Shown here piece after piece: positions 7,853 through 15,983 of a stretch of DNA of 52,805 nt (positions are counted from its first letter, which is position 1; the number at the start of each line of letters is the position of its first letter). The notes beneath the pieces were generated by a model. That model did not search any database, was not told where the DNA came from, and saw nothing but the letters and a program-made list of their open reading frames with translations. A program made the translations under genes and the position numbers. The DNA comes from Planctomycetota bacterium. Lineage in GTDB: Bacteria; Planctomycetota; UBA8742; UBA2392. The stretch lies in NCBI GenBank assembly GCA_020849795.1, contig JADZFR010000043.1, forward strand, positions 1 through 52,805, given 5' to 3'.

Positions 7853-9199
7853 ATGTTCAGCAAAATCCTCATCGCCAACCGGGGTGAAATCGCCCTGCGC
7901 ATCATTCGCGCCTGCCGCGAGATGGGCATCAAGGCCGTTTGCGTGTACAGCGAGGCCGACAAGCACGGGCCGTGGCTGGACATCGCCGACGAAAAGTACT
8001 GCATTGGCCCGGCACCGAGCATCAAGAGCTATCTCGATATCAGCCGCATCATGGCCGCAGCCGAAGTCGCGGACGTTGACGCGATTCACCCCGGCTACGG
8101 ATTCCTGAGCGAGAACGCCCACTTTGCCGAAGTGTGCCAGAGCAGCGGCATCAGCTTTATCGGCCCGTCGCCCGAGGCGATTCGGTTGCTGGGCAACAAG
8201 GCCAAGGCCCGCGAGCTTGCAGTGAAGGTCGGCGTGCCATTGCTGCCGGGCACCAAAGAGCTTGTCGCTGACGACAAAGAAGCCATCGAGATCGCCAACG
8301 ACATCGGCTACCCGGTGATCGTGAAGGCGGCAGCCGGTGGCGGTGGGCGCGGCATGCGTGTGGCGCACAACGAGATTGCGTTGGTGAACGGGTTCTTGCA
8401 GGCCAAGTCGGAAGCCGCGACCGCCTTCAAGGACGACGGCGTGTACATCGAGAAATACCTTGAGCGCCCACGCCACGTCGAAATCCAGATCATTGCCGAC
8501 AGCGCGGGCAATTACGTGTACTGCGGCGAGCGCGATTGCTCATTGCAGCGGCGCCACCAGAAACTAGTCGAAGAGGCGCCCAGCCCGATCATGACGCCCG
8601 AGCTGCGCCAGAAGATGGGCGCCGCCGCGGTGACGTTGTGCAAGGCCGCGAACTACGTAACGGCAGGCACCGCCGAGTTCCTGGTCGACAAGAAGGGCAA
8701 CTTCTTTTTTATGGAAGTGAATACGCGCATACAGGTCGAGCACCCGGTGTCTGAGCTTGTAACCCGCACTGACCTGATCCAGGCGCAGATCATGGCTGCC
8801 GCCGGCGAAAAACTGCCATTCACGCAGGCAGACGTTGAGGTGCGCGGCCACGCCATCGAAGTGCGCATCAATGCCGAGGACCCCGACAACGGGTTTCGCC
8901 CAAGCCCGGGCAAAATCACGGATCTGTTCGTCCCCGGCGGCCCCGGCGTGCGCTGGGACAGCCACATCAAGGTCGGGTACACGATTCCGCCTACTTACGA
9001 CAGCATGGTCGGCAAGCTGCTGGTGTTCGCGAAGGACCGGCCGACGGCGATTGCCCGCATGCGGCGGGCACTTGGCGAATTCGTGATCGAGGGCATCAAG
9101 ACCACGATTCCGCTGCACCAGAAGATCATGCACGACGCCAACTTCATCAAGGGCGACGTGGACACCGGGTACATCGAGAACGTCCTGCTGGCCCGCTGA
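7853..9199 (+). CDS. accC: Acetyl-CoA carboxylase biotin carboxylase subunit
   Basis: A 448-residue ATP-grasp enzyme, the family's normal length, that carboxylates biotin on BCCP using ATP and bicarbonate. Visible blocks are the N-terminal MFSKILIANRGEIALRI, the glycine-rich ATP loop KAAAGGGGRGMRV, the ERDCSLQRRHQKL segment, the metal/ATP-binding FMEVNTRIQVEHPVSE, and EVRINAEDP. All are intact. It is encoded directly after accB, as in most bacteria. A stretch of 68 nt separates it from the small membrane protein downstream, and the only clear terminator follows that small gene. Confidence 0.97.
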   Translation: MFSKILIANRGEIALRIIRACREMGIKAVCVYSEADKHGPWLDIADEKYCIGPAPSIKSYLDISRIMAAAEVADVDAIHPGYGFLSENAHFAEVCQSSGISFIGPSPEAIRLLGNKAKARELAVKVGVPLLPGTKELVADDKEAIEIANDIGYPVIVKAAAGGGGRGMRVAHNEIALVNGFLQAKSEAATAFKDDGVYIEKYLERPRHVEIQIIADSAGNYVYCGERDCSLQRRHQKLVEEAPSPIMTPELRQKMGAAAVTLCKAANYVTAGTAEFLVDKKGNFFFMEVNTRIQVEHPVSELVTRTDLIQAQIMAAAGEKLPFTQADVEVRGHAIEVRINAEDPDNGFRPSPGKITDLFVPGGPGVRWDSHIKVGYTIPPTYDSMVGKLLVFAKDRPTAIARMRRALGEFVIEGIKTTIPLHQKIMHDANFIKGDVDTGYIENVLLAR

Positions 9200-9267
9200 A
9201 ATTTCCGGTTTGCGTATCGGAATAACTCTACATCGACAGGCTGTTCTACTGTCGTGAGGAGAGCCAC

Positions 9268-9441
9268 ATGACATTCTTCGATATTGCACACTGGGTTCTG
9301 ATGGGTGGCGCAATCTCCGCGGCGCTGGTGGCCGTCGGCAGCGTGGCGTACGCGATGCGCGACCGGCCCCAGCGTGCCAAAGGCGACTGCAAGGACACCG
9401 CCTTGATTCTTCACGGTGAAGGCGTGCGCCGCGACTGTTGA
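9268..9441 (+). CDS. Small single-span membrane protein (57 aa)
   Basis: A short frame beginning MTFFDIAHWVLMGGAIS, with one hydrophobic helix (about residues 8-29), then a basic, polar tail with two cysteines (C41 and the C-terminal C57). A strong SD (GAGGAG) sits 5-6 nt before the ATG, and a perfect terminator hairpin begins 50 nt after the stop. Those two flanking signals are the main reasons to believe it. It may be read through from accBC. I know no homologue. It is short enough to be missed by annotation with a 60-residue cutoff. Confidence 0.65.
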   Translation: MTFFDIAHWVLMGGAISAALVAVGSVAYAMRDRPQRAKGDCKDTALILHGEGVRRDC

Positions 9442-9490
9442 ACGAGCAACGATTACAGGAATAGCGGCGTGTGCGCGATACGCCGACTCC

Positions 9491-9524
9491 GGGGCGGCCT
9501 GTGTATGGCCGCCCCTCTTACGTT
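9491..9524 (+). terminator. Rho-independent terminator
   Basis: Perfect 9-bp stem GGGGCGGCC (9491-9499) with GGCCGCCCC (9507-9515), a 7-nt loop, and the tail TCTTACGTT. It ends the accBC / small membrane protein unit. Confidence 0.75.
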
Positions 9525-9571
9525 AAGCGGGCAACCAGGTTTGCAGCCACGCAAGGGTTGCGGCGTGACCC

Positions 9572-11674
9572 TTACTTGACGAAGTGTTTCGCGCCCGCGG
9601 CAACAAGCGCAGTTTTCTGCGCCAGGCGTTCTTTGAACTCGGGCGCGTACAACACTTTGGCGCGCCGCTGCATGGCCGCGTCCATTTCGTCTTGCGGCTG
9701 CTCAAGGCCGGTGCGGCAGGTCAGCGGGTCAACGCCGCACGCGATGCAGCCCGGCGTGTGCCCGCTGCAGTCTTTCGTGTACTGCTCAAGGCGCGAACGC
9801 ACGCGCTCGTCCCACAGAAACTGTTTGTTCGTGCCGACGCTGATCATGTCCCACGGCAGAAACTCCTGCTCGCCGCGCTGTCGGTGAATGTAGAAGTCAG
9901 CGTCCACACCGGCTTCGGCGCAGGCGGCATGCCACAGGTTCAGGTCGCAGCATTCTTCCCAGGCGTCAAAGCGTGCACCCTTGCGCCAAGCCAGCTCGGT
10001 GACTTTGCCCAGGCGCCTGTCGCCGCGCGAATACAGCGCCTCAAGCCAGCTTGTATTGTAGTGGTGGACTTTCAGTCGAATGCTGCGGTGCTTGATCAGC
10101 GAACGCAGCAGCTTGGTGTGGCGCTCAAGCGTTTCGCGGTCGCACATCGGCTCCCACTGGAACGGCGTGAACGCCTTGGGCACGAACAGGCTGACGGTCA
10201 CGTTGAGCGTGAAGTTGTGGCGTTTCATTTGCCGCGCCATCTCGGCAATCAGGTTCAGCAGCGCCGCCGATTCACGGATGTCGTCTTCGGTTTCCGTGGG
10301 CAAGCCGATCATCATGTAAAACTTGATGGTCTTGTAACCTTCGCTCAGCGCGGCGCGCGCGCCTTCCACCAAGTCGTGCTGCGTGATCGTCTTATTGATC
10401 ACCCGCCGCAGCCGCTCGCTGCCTGTCTCGGGCGCCAGCGTCAGGCCGGACTTGCGCACGTTCTTGGTCAATCCCGGCAGGTACGTGAGCTGCTGGTCGA
10501 CGCGCAGGCTGGGCAGCGCCACGCTGATGTGTTCGCCGGCAAAGCGCGCCTGCAACAGCTTGATCATCGGCACAAGCTGGGGGTGGTCGCTGCTGCTGAG
10601 GGACAGCAGGCTGATTTCGTTGTAACCGGTGTTGCGCACAAGCTCTTCGGCCAGCTTGACCACGGTTTCGGGTGTGCGGTAGCGCTGCGGCCGGTCGATC
10701 ATTCCGGCTTGGCAATAGCGGCATCCCTCGGTGCATCCGCGCATGACCTCGATGGTGACGCGATCCTGGACGACTTCGACAAAGGGCAGAATCTGCTTGG
10801 TGGGGTAAAAGGTTGTGTTGAGGTTGGCGACGGCGTTCTTCTTCACGCGCGCCGGAACACCGGGCGCATTTGGCTTCATGGCGCTGATCGTGCCGTCGTC
10901 GTAGTAGGTGACATCGTAGGCCGACGGCACATAGCAGCCGGGCAGAGCCGCCGCACACATCGCCAGAAACTCGCGACGAGTGAGCGCGCGAATGGCAGCC
11001 AGGTCGTCGGGCAGCGCCGCAAAGCGCAACACAAACGGTTTTTCGGTGTAAACGTCTTTTGCGCTGAAGTCGGCGGGCAGGCGGTAGCGCTCAAGCACGG
11101 CGGGTTCAAGCCGGCTGCGCCATACGCCGACCAGGTGCAGAAAGGCTGGCAGCACGTCTTCGCCTTCGCCAAGCAGGAAGAGGTCAACGAAGTCAGCCAA
11201 CGGCTCTGGCGTCAATGCGCCGGTGCCGCCCGCGATGATGATGGGGTCACTGGCCGGTTGAGCGTTCGAATCACGACGCAGCGGCAGCCCCGCCAGGTCC
11301 AGCATGTTCAGCAGGTTGCTGTAGCTGGTCTCGTTCTGCAGGCTGAAGCCCAGCACGTCAAAGTCGCGCAGCGGCTGATAGCTGTCGAGCGAGTAGAGCG
11401 GGATCGCGTTCTGGCGCAGCACGCCTTCCATGTCGGCCCAAGGGGCAAACGCCCGTTCGCACAACAGGTCGTCGTGGCACTCGTTGACCAGGTGGTAGAG
11501 AATGCGAAATCCCTGGTTGCTCATGCCGATGGCGTAGGTATCGGGAAAGCACAAGGCGAAGCGCACGCGGCCGCCCCAGTCTTTGCGGATCGCGTTGACT
11601 TCGCCGCCCATGTATTGGGCGGGCGTCTTTACGCTAAGCAGGTGCGGCTTGACCTTTTCGAGTACGCTTTCCAT
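9572..11674 (-). CDS. Radical SAM protein of the TIGR03960 type, with an N-terminal B12-binding-like domain
   Basis: 700 residues. The N-terminal part (about 1-230) includes FALCFPDTYAIGMSNQG and IIIAGGTGALTPEPLADFVD, typical of the cobalamin-binding-like fold that precedes many radical SAM domains. The radical SAM CxxxCxxC cluster motif is C314, C318, C321 in RGCTEGCRYCQAG. SLLSLSSSDHP, LTLAPETGSERLR and YMMIGLPTETEDDI follow in the expected order. A second cysteine group near the C-terminus (HTPGCIACGVDPLTCRTG) may be structural or bind another cluster. The reaction is unknown; the family is annotated as uncharacterised. I start at the ATG at 11674, where the family normally begins (AQYMGGEVN close to the N-terminus). 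An ATG at 11734 would add 20 unrelated residues. Confidence 0.85.
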   Translation of the reverse strand: MESVLEKVKPHLLSVKTPAQYMGGEVNAIRKDWGGRVRFALCFPDTYAIGMSNQGFRILYHLVNECHDDLLCERAFAPWADMEGVLRQNAIPLYSLDSYQPLRDFDVLGFSLQNETSYSNLLNMLDLAGLPLRRDSNAQPASDPIIIAGGTGALTPEPLADFVDLFLLGEGEDVLPAFLHLVGVWRSRLEPAVLERYRLPADFSAKDVYTEKPFVLRFAALPDDLAAIRALTRREFLAMCAAALPGCYVPSAYDVTYYDDGTISAMKPNAPGVPARVKKNAVANLNTTFYPTKQILPFVEVVQDRVTIEVMRGCTEGCRYCQAGMIDRPQRYRTPETVVKLAEELVRNTGYNEISLLSLSSSDHPQLVPMIKLLQARFAGEHISVALPSLRVDQQLTYLPGLTKNVRKSGLTLAPETGSERLRRVINKTITQHDLVEGARAALSEGYKTIKFYMMIGLPTETEDDIRESAALLNLIAEMARQMKRHNFTLNVTVSLFVPKAFTPFQWEPMCDRETLERHTKLLRSLIKHRSIRLKVHHYNTSWLEALYSRGDRRLGKVTELAWRKGARFDAWEECCDLNLWHAACAEAGVDADFYIHRQRGEQEFLPWDMISVGTNKQFLWDERVRSRLEQYTKDCSGHTPGCIACGVDPLTCRTGLEQPQDEMDAAMQRRAKVLYAPEFKERLAQKTALVAAGAKHFVK

Positions 11675-11682
11675 CGCGGCCT

Positions 11683-11711
11683 TATTCAATCGCAGCGGCG
11701 GCAAACCGCAA
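11683..11711 (-). promoter_or_regulatory. Putative promoter of the radical SAM gene, near-leaderless
   Basis: Minus strand: TTGCGG (11706-11711), 17-nt spacer, TGAATA (11683-11688), then 8 nt to the ATG at 11674. Confidence 0.35.
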
Positions 11712-11803
11712 TGAGCGGTGTCGTCGCCGGGCATCGATTAACGCGGATGGCGCAGGGCCATTGCCAGTGTTCATATCCGTGGAACCTTGGTTTATTGGGG
11801 AGC

Positions 11804-12049
11804 ATGCAAGTCGTGATCCTGTACTTTGCCCATCTGCCTGAGCGCACGGGCACCCGCGAAGAGACGCTTGCCGTCCCGGACGGTACAAGCGCGGGACAAC
11901 TGCGGGCACTGCTGGAGAAAGCGCATCCCGAACTCGGGGGCGCCCTGGAGAGTTGCCGCGTCGCCATCAACGAGGAGTTTGTGCAGGACGCAACGCCCTT
12001 GGCCGACGGCCAGACCGTCGCCTTCATCCCGCCTGTGAGCGGCGGATGA
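11804..12049 (+). CDS. moaD: Molybdopterin synthase sulfur-carrier subunit (MoaD/ThiS-like)
   Basis: An 81-residue ubiquitin-like protein: MQVVILYFAHLPE (first strand), TSAGQLRALLEKAHPEL (helix), SCRVAINEEFV, and the C-terminal AFIPPVSGG. The terminal Gly-Gly is the thiocarboxylation site that donates sulfur for the molybdenum cofactor. No moaE or other moa gene is in the window, so another sulfur-carrier role is possible. GGGGAG lies too close to the ATG (1 nt) to act as a normal SD. A TTTATT box ends 7 nt upstream, so a leaderless message is plausible; an in-frame GTG three codons in is an alternative start. The stop overlaps the next start as ATGA. A long plus-strand frame that covers the radical SAM gene ends in this gene but is not itself real. 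Confidence 0.85.
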   Translation: MQVVILYFAHLPERTGTREETLAVPDGTSAGQLRALLEKAHPELGGALESCRVAINEEFVQDATPLADGQTVAFIPPVSGG

Positions 12050-12876
12050 CCGAACCCATCAGCAACCCCGATGCACTCATGCCGCCCGAAATGGCCGCCA
12101 AAGCCGAGGCGTTGGGTGTCAAGAAAGCGGGCCTTGATGTGCTCAGCACGCTTGCGCTGTCGGTGCTGGCAGGCGCATTCATCGCCATGGGTGCGGTGTT
12201 CAGCACGACCGTGATGGCCGACCCGGCATTGAGTTTCGGCTGGCAGCGGTTGATGGGCGGGCTGGTGTTCAGCGTTGGGTTGATCATGGTCGTGGTCGGC
12301 GGCGCCGAGCTGTTCACCGGCAACACGCTGATCGTAATGGCATGGGCCGGCCGCAAAGTGAAGACAACCGCGCTGCTGCGAAACTGGGTGCTGGTGTACA
12401 TCGGCAACTTTGCGGGCGCGGCGGGTACGGCTTTGCTGGTGTTTCTGGCCGCGCAGTACGGCATGGGCAACGAGCTGGTAGGCCGCTACGCCGTGCGCGT
12501 CGCCGAAGCCAAGTGCGAAGCCGGTTTTGGCGAGCTGCTGGCCCGCGGCGTGCTGGGCAACGCGATGGTGTGCATTGCCGTGTGGCTGGCTTTTTCGGCA
12601 CGCAGCACCACCGACCGCATGCTGGTGGTGATTCCGCCAATTGCGATGTTTGTTGCCGCAGGCTTTGAGCATTGCGTGGCGAACATGTACTACATCCCGG
12701 TGGCGATGCTGATCCGAGACGTAGCCAACGTGGGCGGCGCAGCGGAAGGCCTGACGCATGCCGGCTTCGCGAAAAACCTTGTCGCGGTCACGCTTGGCAA
12801 CATCATCGGCGGCGGCGTGCTGGTGGGGGCGATGTACTGGTTCATCTACCTGCGGCCGCGCAAGGGAAGCACATGA
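12046..12876 (+). CDS. Formate/nitrite transporter family channel
   Basis: 276 residues with six or so hydrophobic segments and the family signature ELFTGNTLIV. NWVLVYIGNFAGA, GNAMVCIAVWLA and CVANMYYIPVAM are also present, matching the FocA/NirC pentameric channel family. It should let small monovalent anions (formate, nitrite, possibly bicarbonate or acetate) cross the inner membrane. Substrate cannot be decided from sequence. It overlaps moaD by 4 nt (ATGA) and the gamma-carbonic-anhydrase-like gene by 4 nt, so all three are translationally coupled. The company of a molybdopterin sulfur carrier suggests formate or nitrite metabolism; the carbonic anhydrase neighbour would fit formate/CO2 interconversion. 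Confidence 0.9.
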   Translation: MTEPISNPDALMPPEMAAKAEALGVKKAGLDVLSTLALSVLAGAFIAMGAVFSTTVMADPALSFGWQRLMGGLVFSVGLIMVVVGGAELFTGNTLIVMAWAGRKVKTTALLRNWVLVYIGNFAGAAGTALLVFLAAQYGMGNELVGRYAVRVAEAKCEAGFGELLARGVLGNAMVCIAVWLAFSARSTTDRMLVVIPPIAMFVAAGFEHCVANMYYIPVAMLIRDVANVGGAAEGLTHAGFAKNLVAVTLGNIIGGGVLVGAMYWFIYLRPRKGST

Positions 12877-13439
12877 CCGACCCGAGACTCATGTCTAACG
12901 CCGAGTCGCTCGTGCACCTGATGCCCGGCGGCTGGTACAAGGCCAGCAACGCCATCGTCGTTGACCGGGTCAGCGTAGGCGAAGGCAGCAGCATCTGGTT
13001 CGGGTGCGTGCTGCGCGGCGACATTGCGCCCATCCGCATCGGCAAGTTCACCAACATCCAGGACCTTGCCTGCGTGCACATCGATCCTGAAGAGGAGAAC
13101 GTCATCGGCGACTACGTCAGCGTCGCTCATCACGCGCTGGTGCACGGGCGCGAAGTCGGCGACTGCACACTGATCGGCATGCACGCCATTATCATGGGTG
13201 GCAGCGTGATTGGCGATGGCTGCATCATTGCCGCGGGCGCCATGGTCACCGAAAATAAAGTTATCCCTCCGCGCAGCCTGGTGATGGGCATGCCCGGCAA
13301 GGTCGTCCGGCAGGTCACGGACGAAGAGTATGAACACAACAAGTGGCGTGCGATGACCTATTACCACAATGCCCAACGCTGGTATCAACGCAACAGCGGC
13401 GTGCCCGACGGCCCGCTGGGCAAAGGCCCAGGCAAGTAG
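12873..13439 (+). CDS. Gamma-carbonic anhydrase family protein (hexapeptide beta-helix)
   Basis: 188 residues with the repeated V/I-G-x-x hexapeptides of a left-handed beta helix: VSVGEGSSIWFGCVLRGD, IRIGKFTNIQDLACVHID, VIGDYVSVAHHALVHG, GGSVIGDGCIIAAGAM. The histidines of VHID and AHHALVHG are at the positions of the zinc ligands in YrdA/PaaY/Cam-type proteins. The family includes true carbonic anhydrases and proteins of unknown activity, so enzymatic function is inferred. The C-terminal helix (EEYEHNKWRAMTYYHNAQRWY) is typical. It is the last gene of the moaD/FNT operon and is translationally coupled to the channel. Confidence 0.88.
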   Translation: MTDPRLMSNAESLVHLMPGGWYKASNAIVVDRVSVGEGSSIWFGCVLRGDIAPIRIGKFTNIQDLACVHIDPEEENVIGDYVSVAHHALVHGREVGDCTLIGMHAIIMGGSVIGDGCIIAAGAMVTENKVIPPRSLVMGMPGKVVRQVTDEEYEHNKWRAMTYYHNAQRWYQRNSGVPDGPLGKGPGK

Positions 13440-13465
13440 GGCCGCATGGCGTTGACGTGAGCGGC

Positions 13466-14668
13466 TTACACTTCATCGACGGTGGGGGCCTTGGGGTGTC
13501 GGCGCCCGATGTGCAGCGCCATGGCGCCCATCACGAACAGCATCACCAGAAAGGCAGCCAGCCCGCCAATCACAAACGTCGTGCTGACCGGCGGCGGTTC
13601 GGGCTCCGGCCCCGGCACGCCAGGTTGCGGCAGTGGAGCAGCACCAAACCCGTTCCAGAATGCGGGGTCGGTGTCCGGGTGCTGGCCTTGTTTGATTCGC
13701 TCCGTTGCGTAGGCGTTTCGTTCAGTCACCCACGTTTCTGCGGCCGCACGAATGTCATTGAACAGTGACTGCTGCGTTGCCGTGTTCGTCAGTTCGCCAA
13801 GGTGGACCGCCATCGCCGCGGCGGGGTTCGCAGGCGCCGATACCACTCGCGATGTTGCACCCGAGGCTGTCAGTTCGTTCACGCGCAGCCATGCCGTGAT
13901 GGCTTCTTCGTCGCGGCCCTCGACCCACAACGCAAGGCTCAGGGCATGCAGCACATCAACATCCCGCCAGCCTCCGCCATGCACGATGCGCCTGCACAGG
14001 TGCTGCACAGCGCCGGCGCGCCCGAACTGGGCGAGTGCGCCCGGGCCGCGCGTAACGGAGACTTGACGGTAGCCGAAATCCAGAAGGTTGGGAAAGGGCA
14101 GCCCGTTGTTGCCCTTGTAGGCGGGCGGGCTGAGCAGCCACGCCACCTCTTCGAGCGCGAAAGAGGCATCGGCGTTGTATGTGTCCATCTCAAGCACCTC
14201 ACGCAACGTGGTGCGGGCGAGCGCCAGGTCGTCGCGTGTGCCGTCGCGTTGGAAGCGCGCGTGCAGGCAGGCCGCCTTGTTTGCGAGCGCACGAATGTGG
14301 TGTTTGCGCCCTTGGGCTGTGTCGAGTGCCTTGACCTGTTGCGCGCACAGTGTCTTGCGATCCAGCAGGATGATGGCGTCGTTGAACTCGCCAAGCCGCA
14401 TCAGCGCGATAGCGGCGTCGTCGTACAGCGGCAGCGCCTCAAGTATGCGCGGCAAGTCAGCCTCTGTGGGGGGTGAGGGCAGTGCCTCAATCAACGGCCG
14501 TGTGCGGTTCAGGCGCGCGCGATAAAAGTCAGGCGCTGGCCGGTCAAAGCGACCGCCGAGAATTGCGATGACGTCCTGAAGGGCCGCGTCGTCGGGCCGG
14601 TCAATATCCCAGATACCCGCCCACACAGGCGTACAAGCCAGAATGCAGAGCAGCCACAGGCGCATCAC
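13466..14668 (-). CDS. Exported membrane-anchored helical-repeat protein, member of a paralogous pair
   Basis: A 400-residue protein of no family I recognise. It has an N-terminal signal peptide (MMRLWLLCILACTPVWAG), a TPR-like helical body (for example LPLYDDAAIALMRLGEFNDAI and VLHALSLALWVEGRDEEAI), a Pro-rich stretch (GVPGPEPEPPPVS), a transmembrane helix (about residues 358-383) and a short basic cytoplasmic tail. The adjacent upstream gene encodes a paralogue; shared landmarks are IWD after the signal peptide, ILGGR...FYRARL and DPAFWNGF. Its ATG overlaps the stop of the paralogue (ATGA). It is convergent with the gamma-carbonic anhydrase gene across 26 nt. Confidence 0.7.
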   Translation of the reverse strand: MMRLWLLCILACTPVWAGIWDIDRPDDAALQDVIAILGGRFDRPAPDFYRARLNRTRPLIEALPSPPTEADLPRILEALPLYDDAAIALMRLGEFNDAIILLDRKTLCAQQVKALDTAQGRKHHIRALANKAACLHARFQRDGTRDDLALARTTLREVLEMDTYNADASFALEEVAWLLSPPAYKGNNGLPFPNLLDFGYRQVSVTRGPGALAQFGRAGAVQHLCRRIVHGGGWRDVDVLHALSLALWVEGRDEEAITAWLRVNELTASGATSRVVSAPANPAAAMAVHLGELTNTATQQSLFNDIRAAAETWVTERNAYATERIKQGQHPDTDPAFWNGFGAAPLPQPGVPGPEPEPPPVSTTFVIGGLAAFLVMLFVMGAMALHIGRRHPKAPTVDEV

Positions 14669-15906
14669 GGCGTCGGTCCCGGCGCTTTGGGCGAAGTGCG
14701 GCTGTTGACGAAGAAGCCGACCGCCAGCAGCGACAGAAGGGCAATCACCATGATCCAGGTGGACGTGCCGTTGTCAGGCTCTTCGGTTGCGTCGGCGGCA
14801 TCGTCGGTCGTTTTCTCGTTGACCGCCGGCGCAGGCTCCGGGGGTTGTGGTGCGGGTATCAACTCTGGGCGCGGCAGAGCCGGCAACGAAGGCTTGGGTG
14901 CCTTGAAGCCGGCCCAGAAGGCTGGGTCATCGCCTGCCGTCCCCTCGGCCAGCGTGTTGGCAATATAGTCGCGGCGGGCGTTCTGCCAGGCGTTGCCGTA
15001 CTCGCGATATGCCGCATAGCACTCCTCCAGCGCTGCGCGGTACTTGGGCTCGAGGGGCGTCATGTCTTTCATGACTCCCAGGGTTGGCTGTCGCGCGACG
15101 GTGATCACCTTGATGTCGGTCACCGACTCGATGCCCGGCACGCGCGAAGTCTTGCCTTGCGCGTGCAGTTCCCATGCTCGCAGCCGTGCCATGTGGGCCA
15201 GCGACTGCCGCCCATCCACGGCCCACGCCAGGCTGAGTGTGTAGAACGTGTCGAAGTTTTCCCACAGCGGGTGCAGCCGGATCATCGCCAGCAGCATGTC
15301 TGCGGCGCCCTCAAGGCCGCGATCGCGCAACTGCCCGTTGTTCGTCAAGGCAGTCTTCAGGCCCGCGTGACGCAGGCTGAACATGTCGGCAAGCATGCCG
15401 CCCATTTCTGCGGGGTCGGTCTTTTCGGCCCATTCGAGAATTGCATCCAGAAAGTGCGACTTCGGCAGCCCCGCGTTGTGAAGACGCGCCTCGGCGATGC
15501 ACACCGAGGTGGAGATATGCGTCGTGCCGCCCTGCCACCACAGGTTGGTAAACATCAGCGCGAGCAAGCCGCGAGCGCTCGTGCGTTCCGCCGCCGGCAA
15601 AATCTCGTCGAGCAGGGGGCGCAGCATCGCGATGGCTTCTTCCTGTCGGTTCAACTGGTCCAGGCAATGGGCCGCGACCATCAGGTTGTGTATGCGCCCG
15701 CCCGGCAGTGATTCGCGCAGGGATTTATCGAGTCGTGTTTCGTAGTAGGCGGCAGGTTGACGCTCGACACGACCGGCAATCGTGTCCAGCGCATCCGGCC
15801 AGGGCAGCATTTCGTCTTCAAGAAAGTCGTTGTCCCAGATGCAGCAGGCTTGGGCTGCGCCACTGAAAAGGGCCAAGGCTGCTAGAGCGGTCAGCAGGAT
15901 TCGCAT
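14665..15906 (-). CDS. Exported membrane-anchored helical-repeat protein, paralogue of the downstream gene
   Basis: 413 residues, same architecture as its neighbour: a signal peptide ending near AAQAC, the IWDND motif, IAGRVERQPAAYYETRL, a TPR-like body (DTFYTLSLAWAVDGRQ), the DPAFWAGF motif, a Pro/acidic linker, one transmembrane helix (about 384-403) and a short tail. The periplasmic body with a C-terminal anchor suggests a partner-binding scaffold. It is the first gene of a two-gene unit, divergent from the TIGR03790-type gene across 77 nt. Shared regulation or function with that protein is a reasonable inference but not shown. A TAGGAT box lies 6 nt before the ATG. Confidence 0.7.
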   Translation of the reverse strand: MRILLTALAALALFSGAAQACCIWDNDFLEDEMLPWPDALDTIAGRVERQPAAYYETRLDKSLRESLPGGRIHNLMVAAHCLDQLNRQEEAIAMLRPLLDEILPAAERTSARGLLALMFTNLWWQGGTTHISTSVCIAEARLHNAGLPKSHFLDAILEWAEKTDPAEMGGMLADMFSLRHAGLKTALTNNGQLRDRGLEGAADMLLAMIRLHPLWENFDTFYTLSLAWAVDGRQSLAHMARLRAWELHAQGKTSRVPGIESVTDIKVITVARQPTLGVMKDMTPLEPKYRAALEECYAAYREYGNAWQNARRDYIANTLAEGTAGDDPAFWAGFKAPKPSLPALPRPELIPAPQPPEPAPAVNEKTTDDAADATEEPDNGTSTWIMVIALLSLLAVGFFVNSRTSPKAPGPTP

Positions 15907-15912
15907 GCCATT

Positions 15913-15921
15913 ATCCTAGCA
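15913..15921 (-). promoter_or_regulatory. Possible extended -10 element, near-leaderless
   Basis: Minus strand reads TGC-TAGGAT followed by 6 nt and the ATG at 15906. No good -35 box is present, which fits an extended -10 promoter. Confidence 0.3.
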
Positions 15922-15983
15922 CGAATCCATGCCGCGGGTGTAGCATCAGTCCACACGGCCGACGCCCGGTTAAGGAGATGTGA

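Noticed and set aside
9584..11803. An 800-codon open frame on the plus strand opposite the radical SAM gene
   Set aside because: It is the antisense shadow of a conserved high-GC gene. Only its last 81 codons (11804-12049) form a real gene, the MoaD-like protein.
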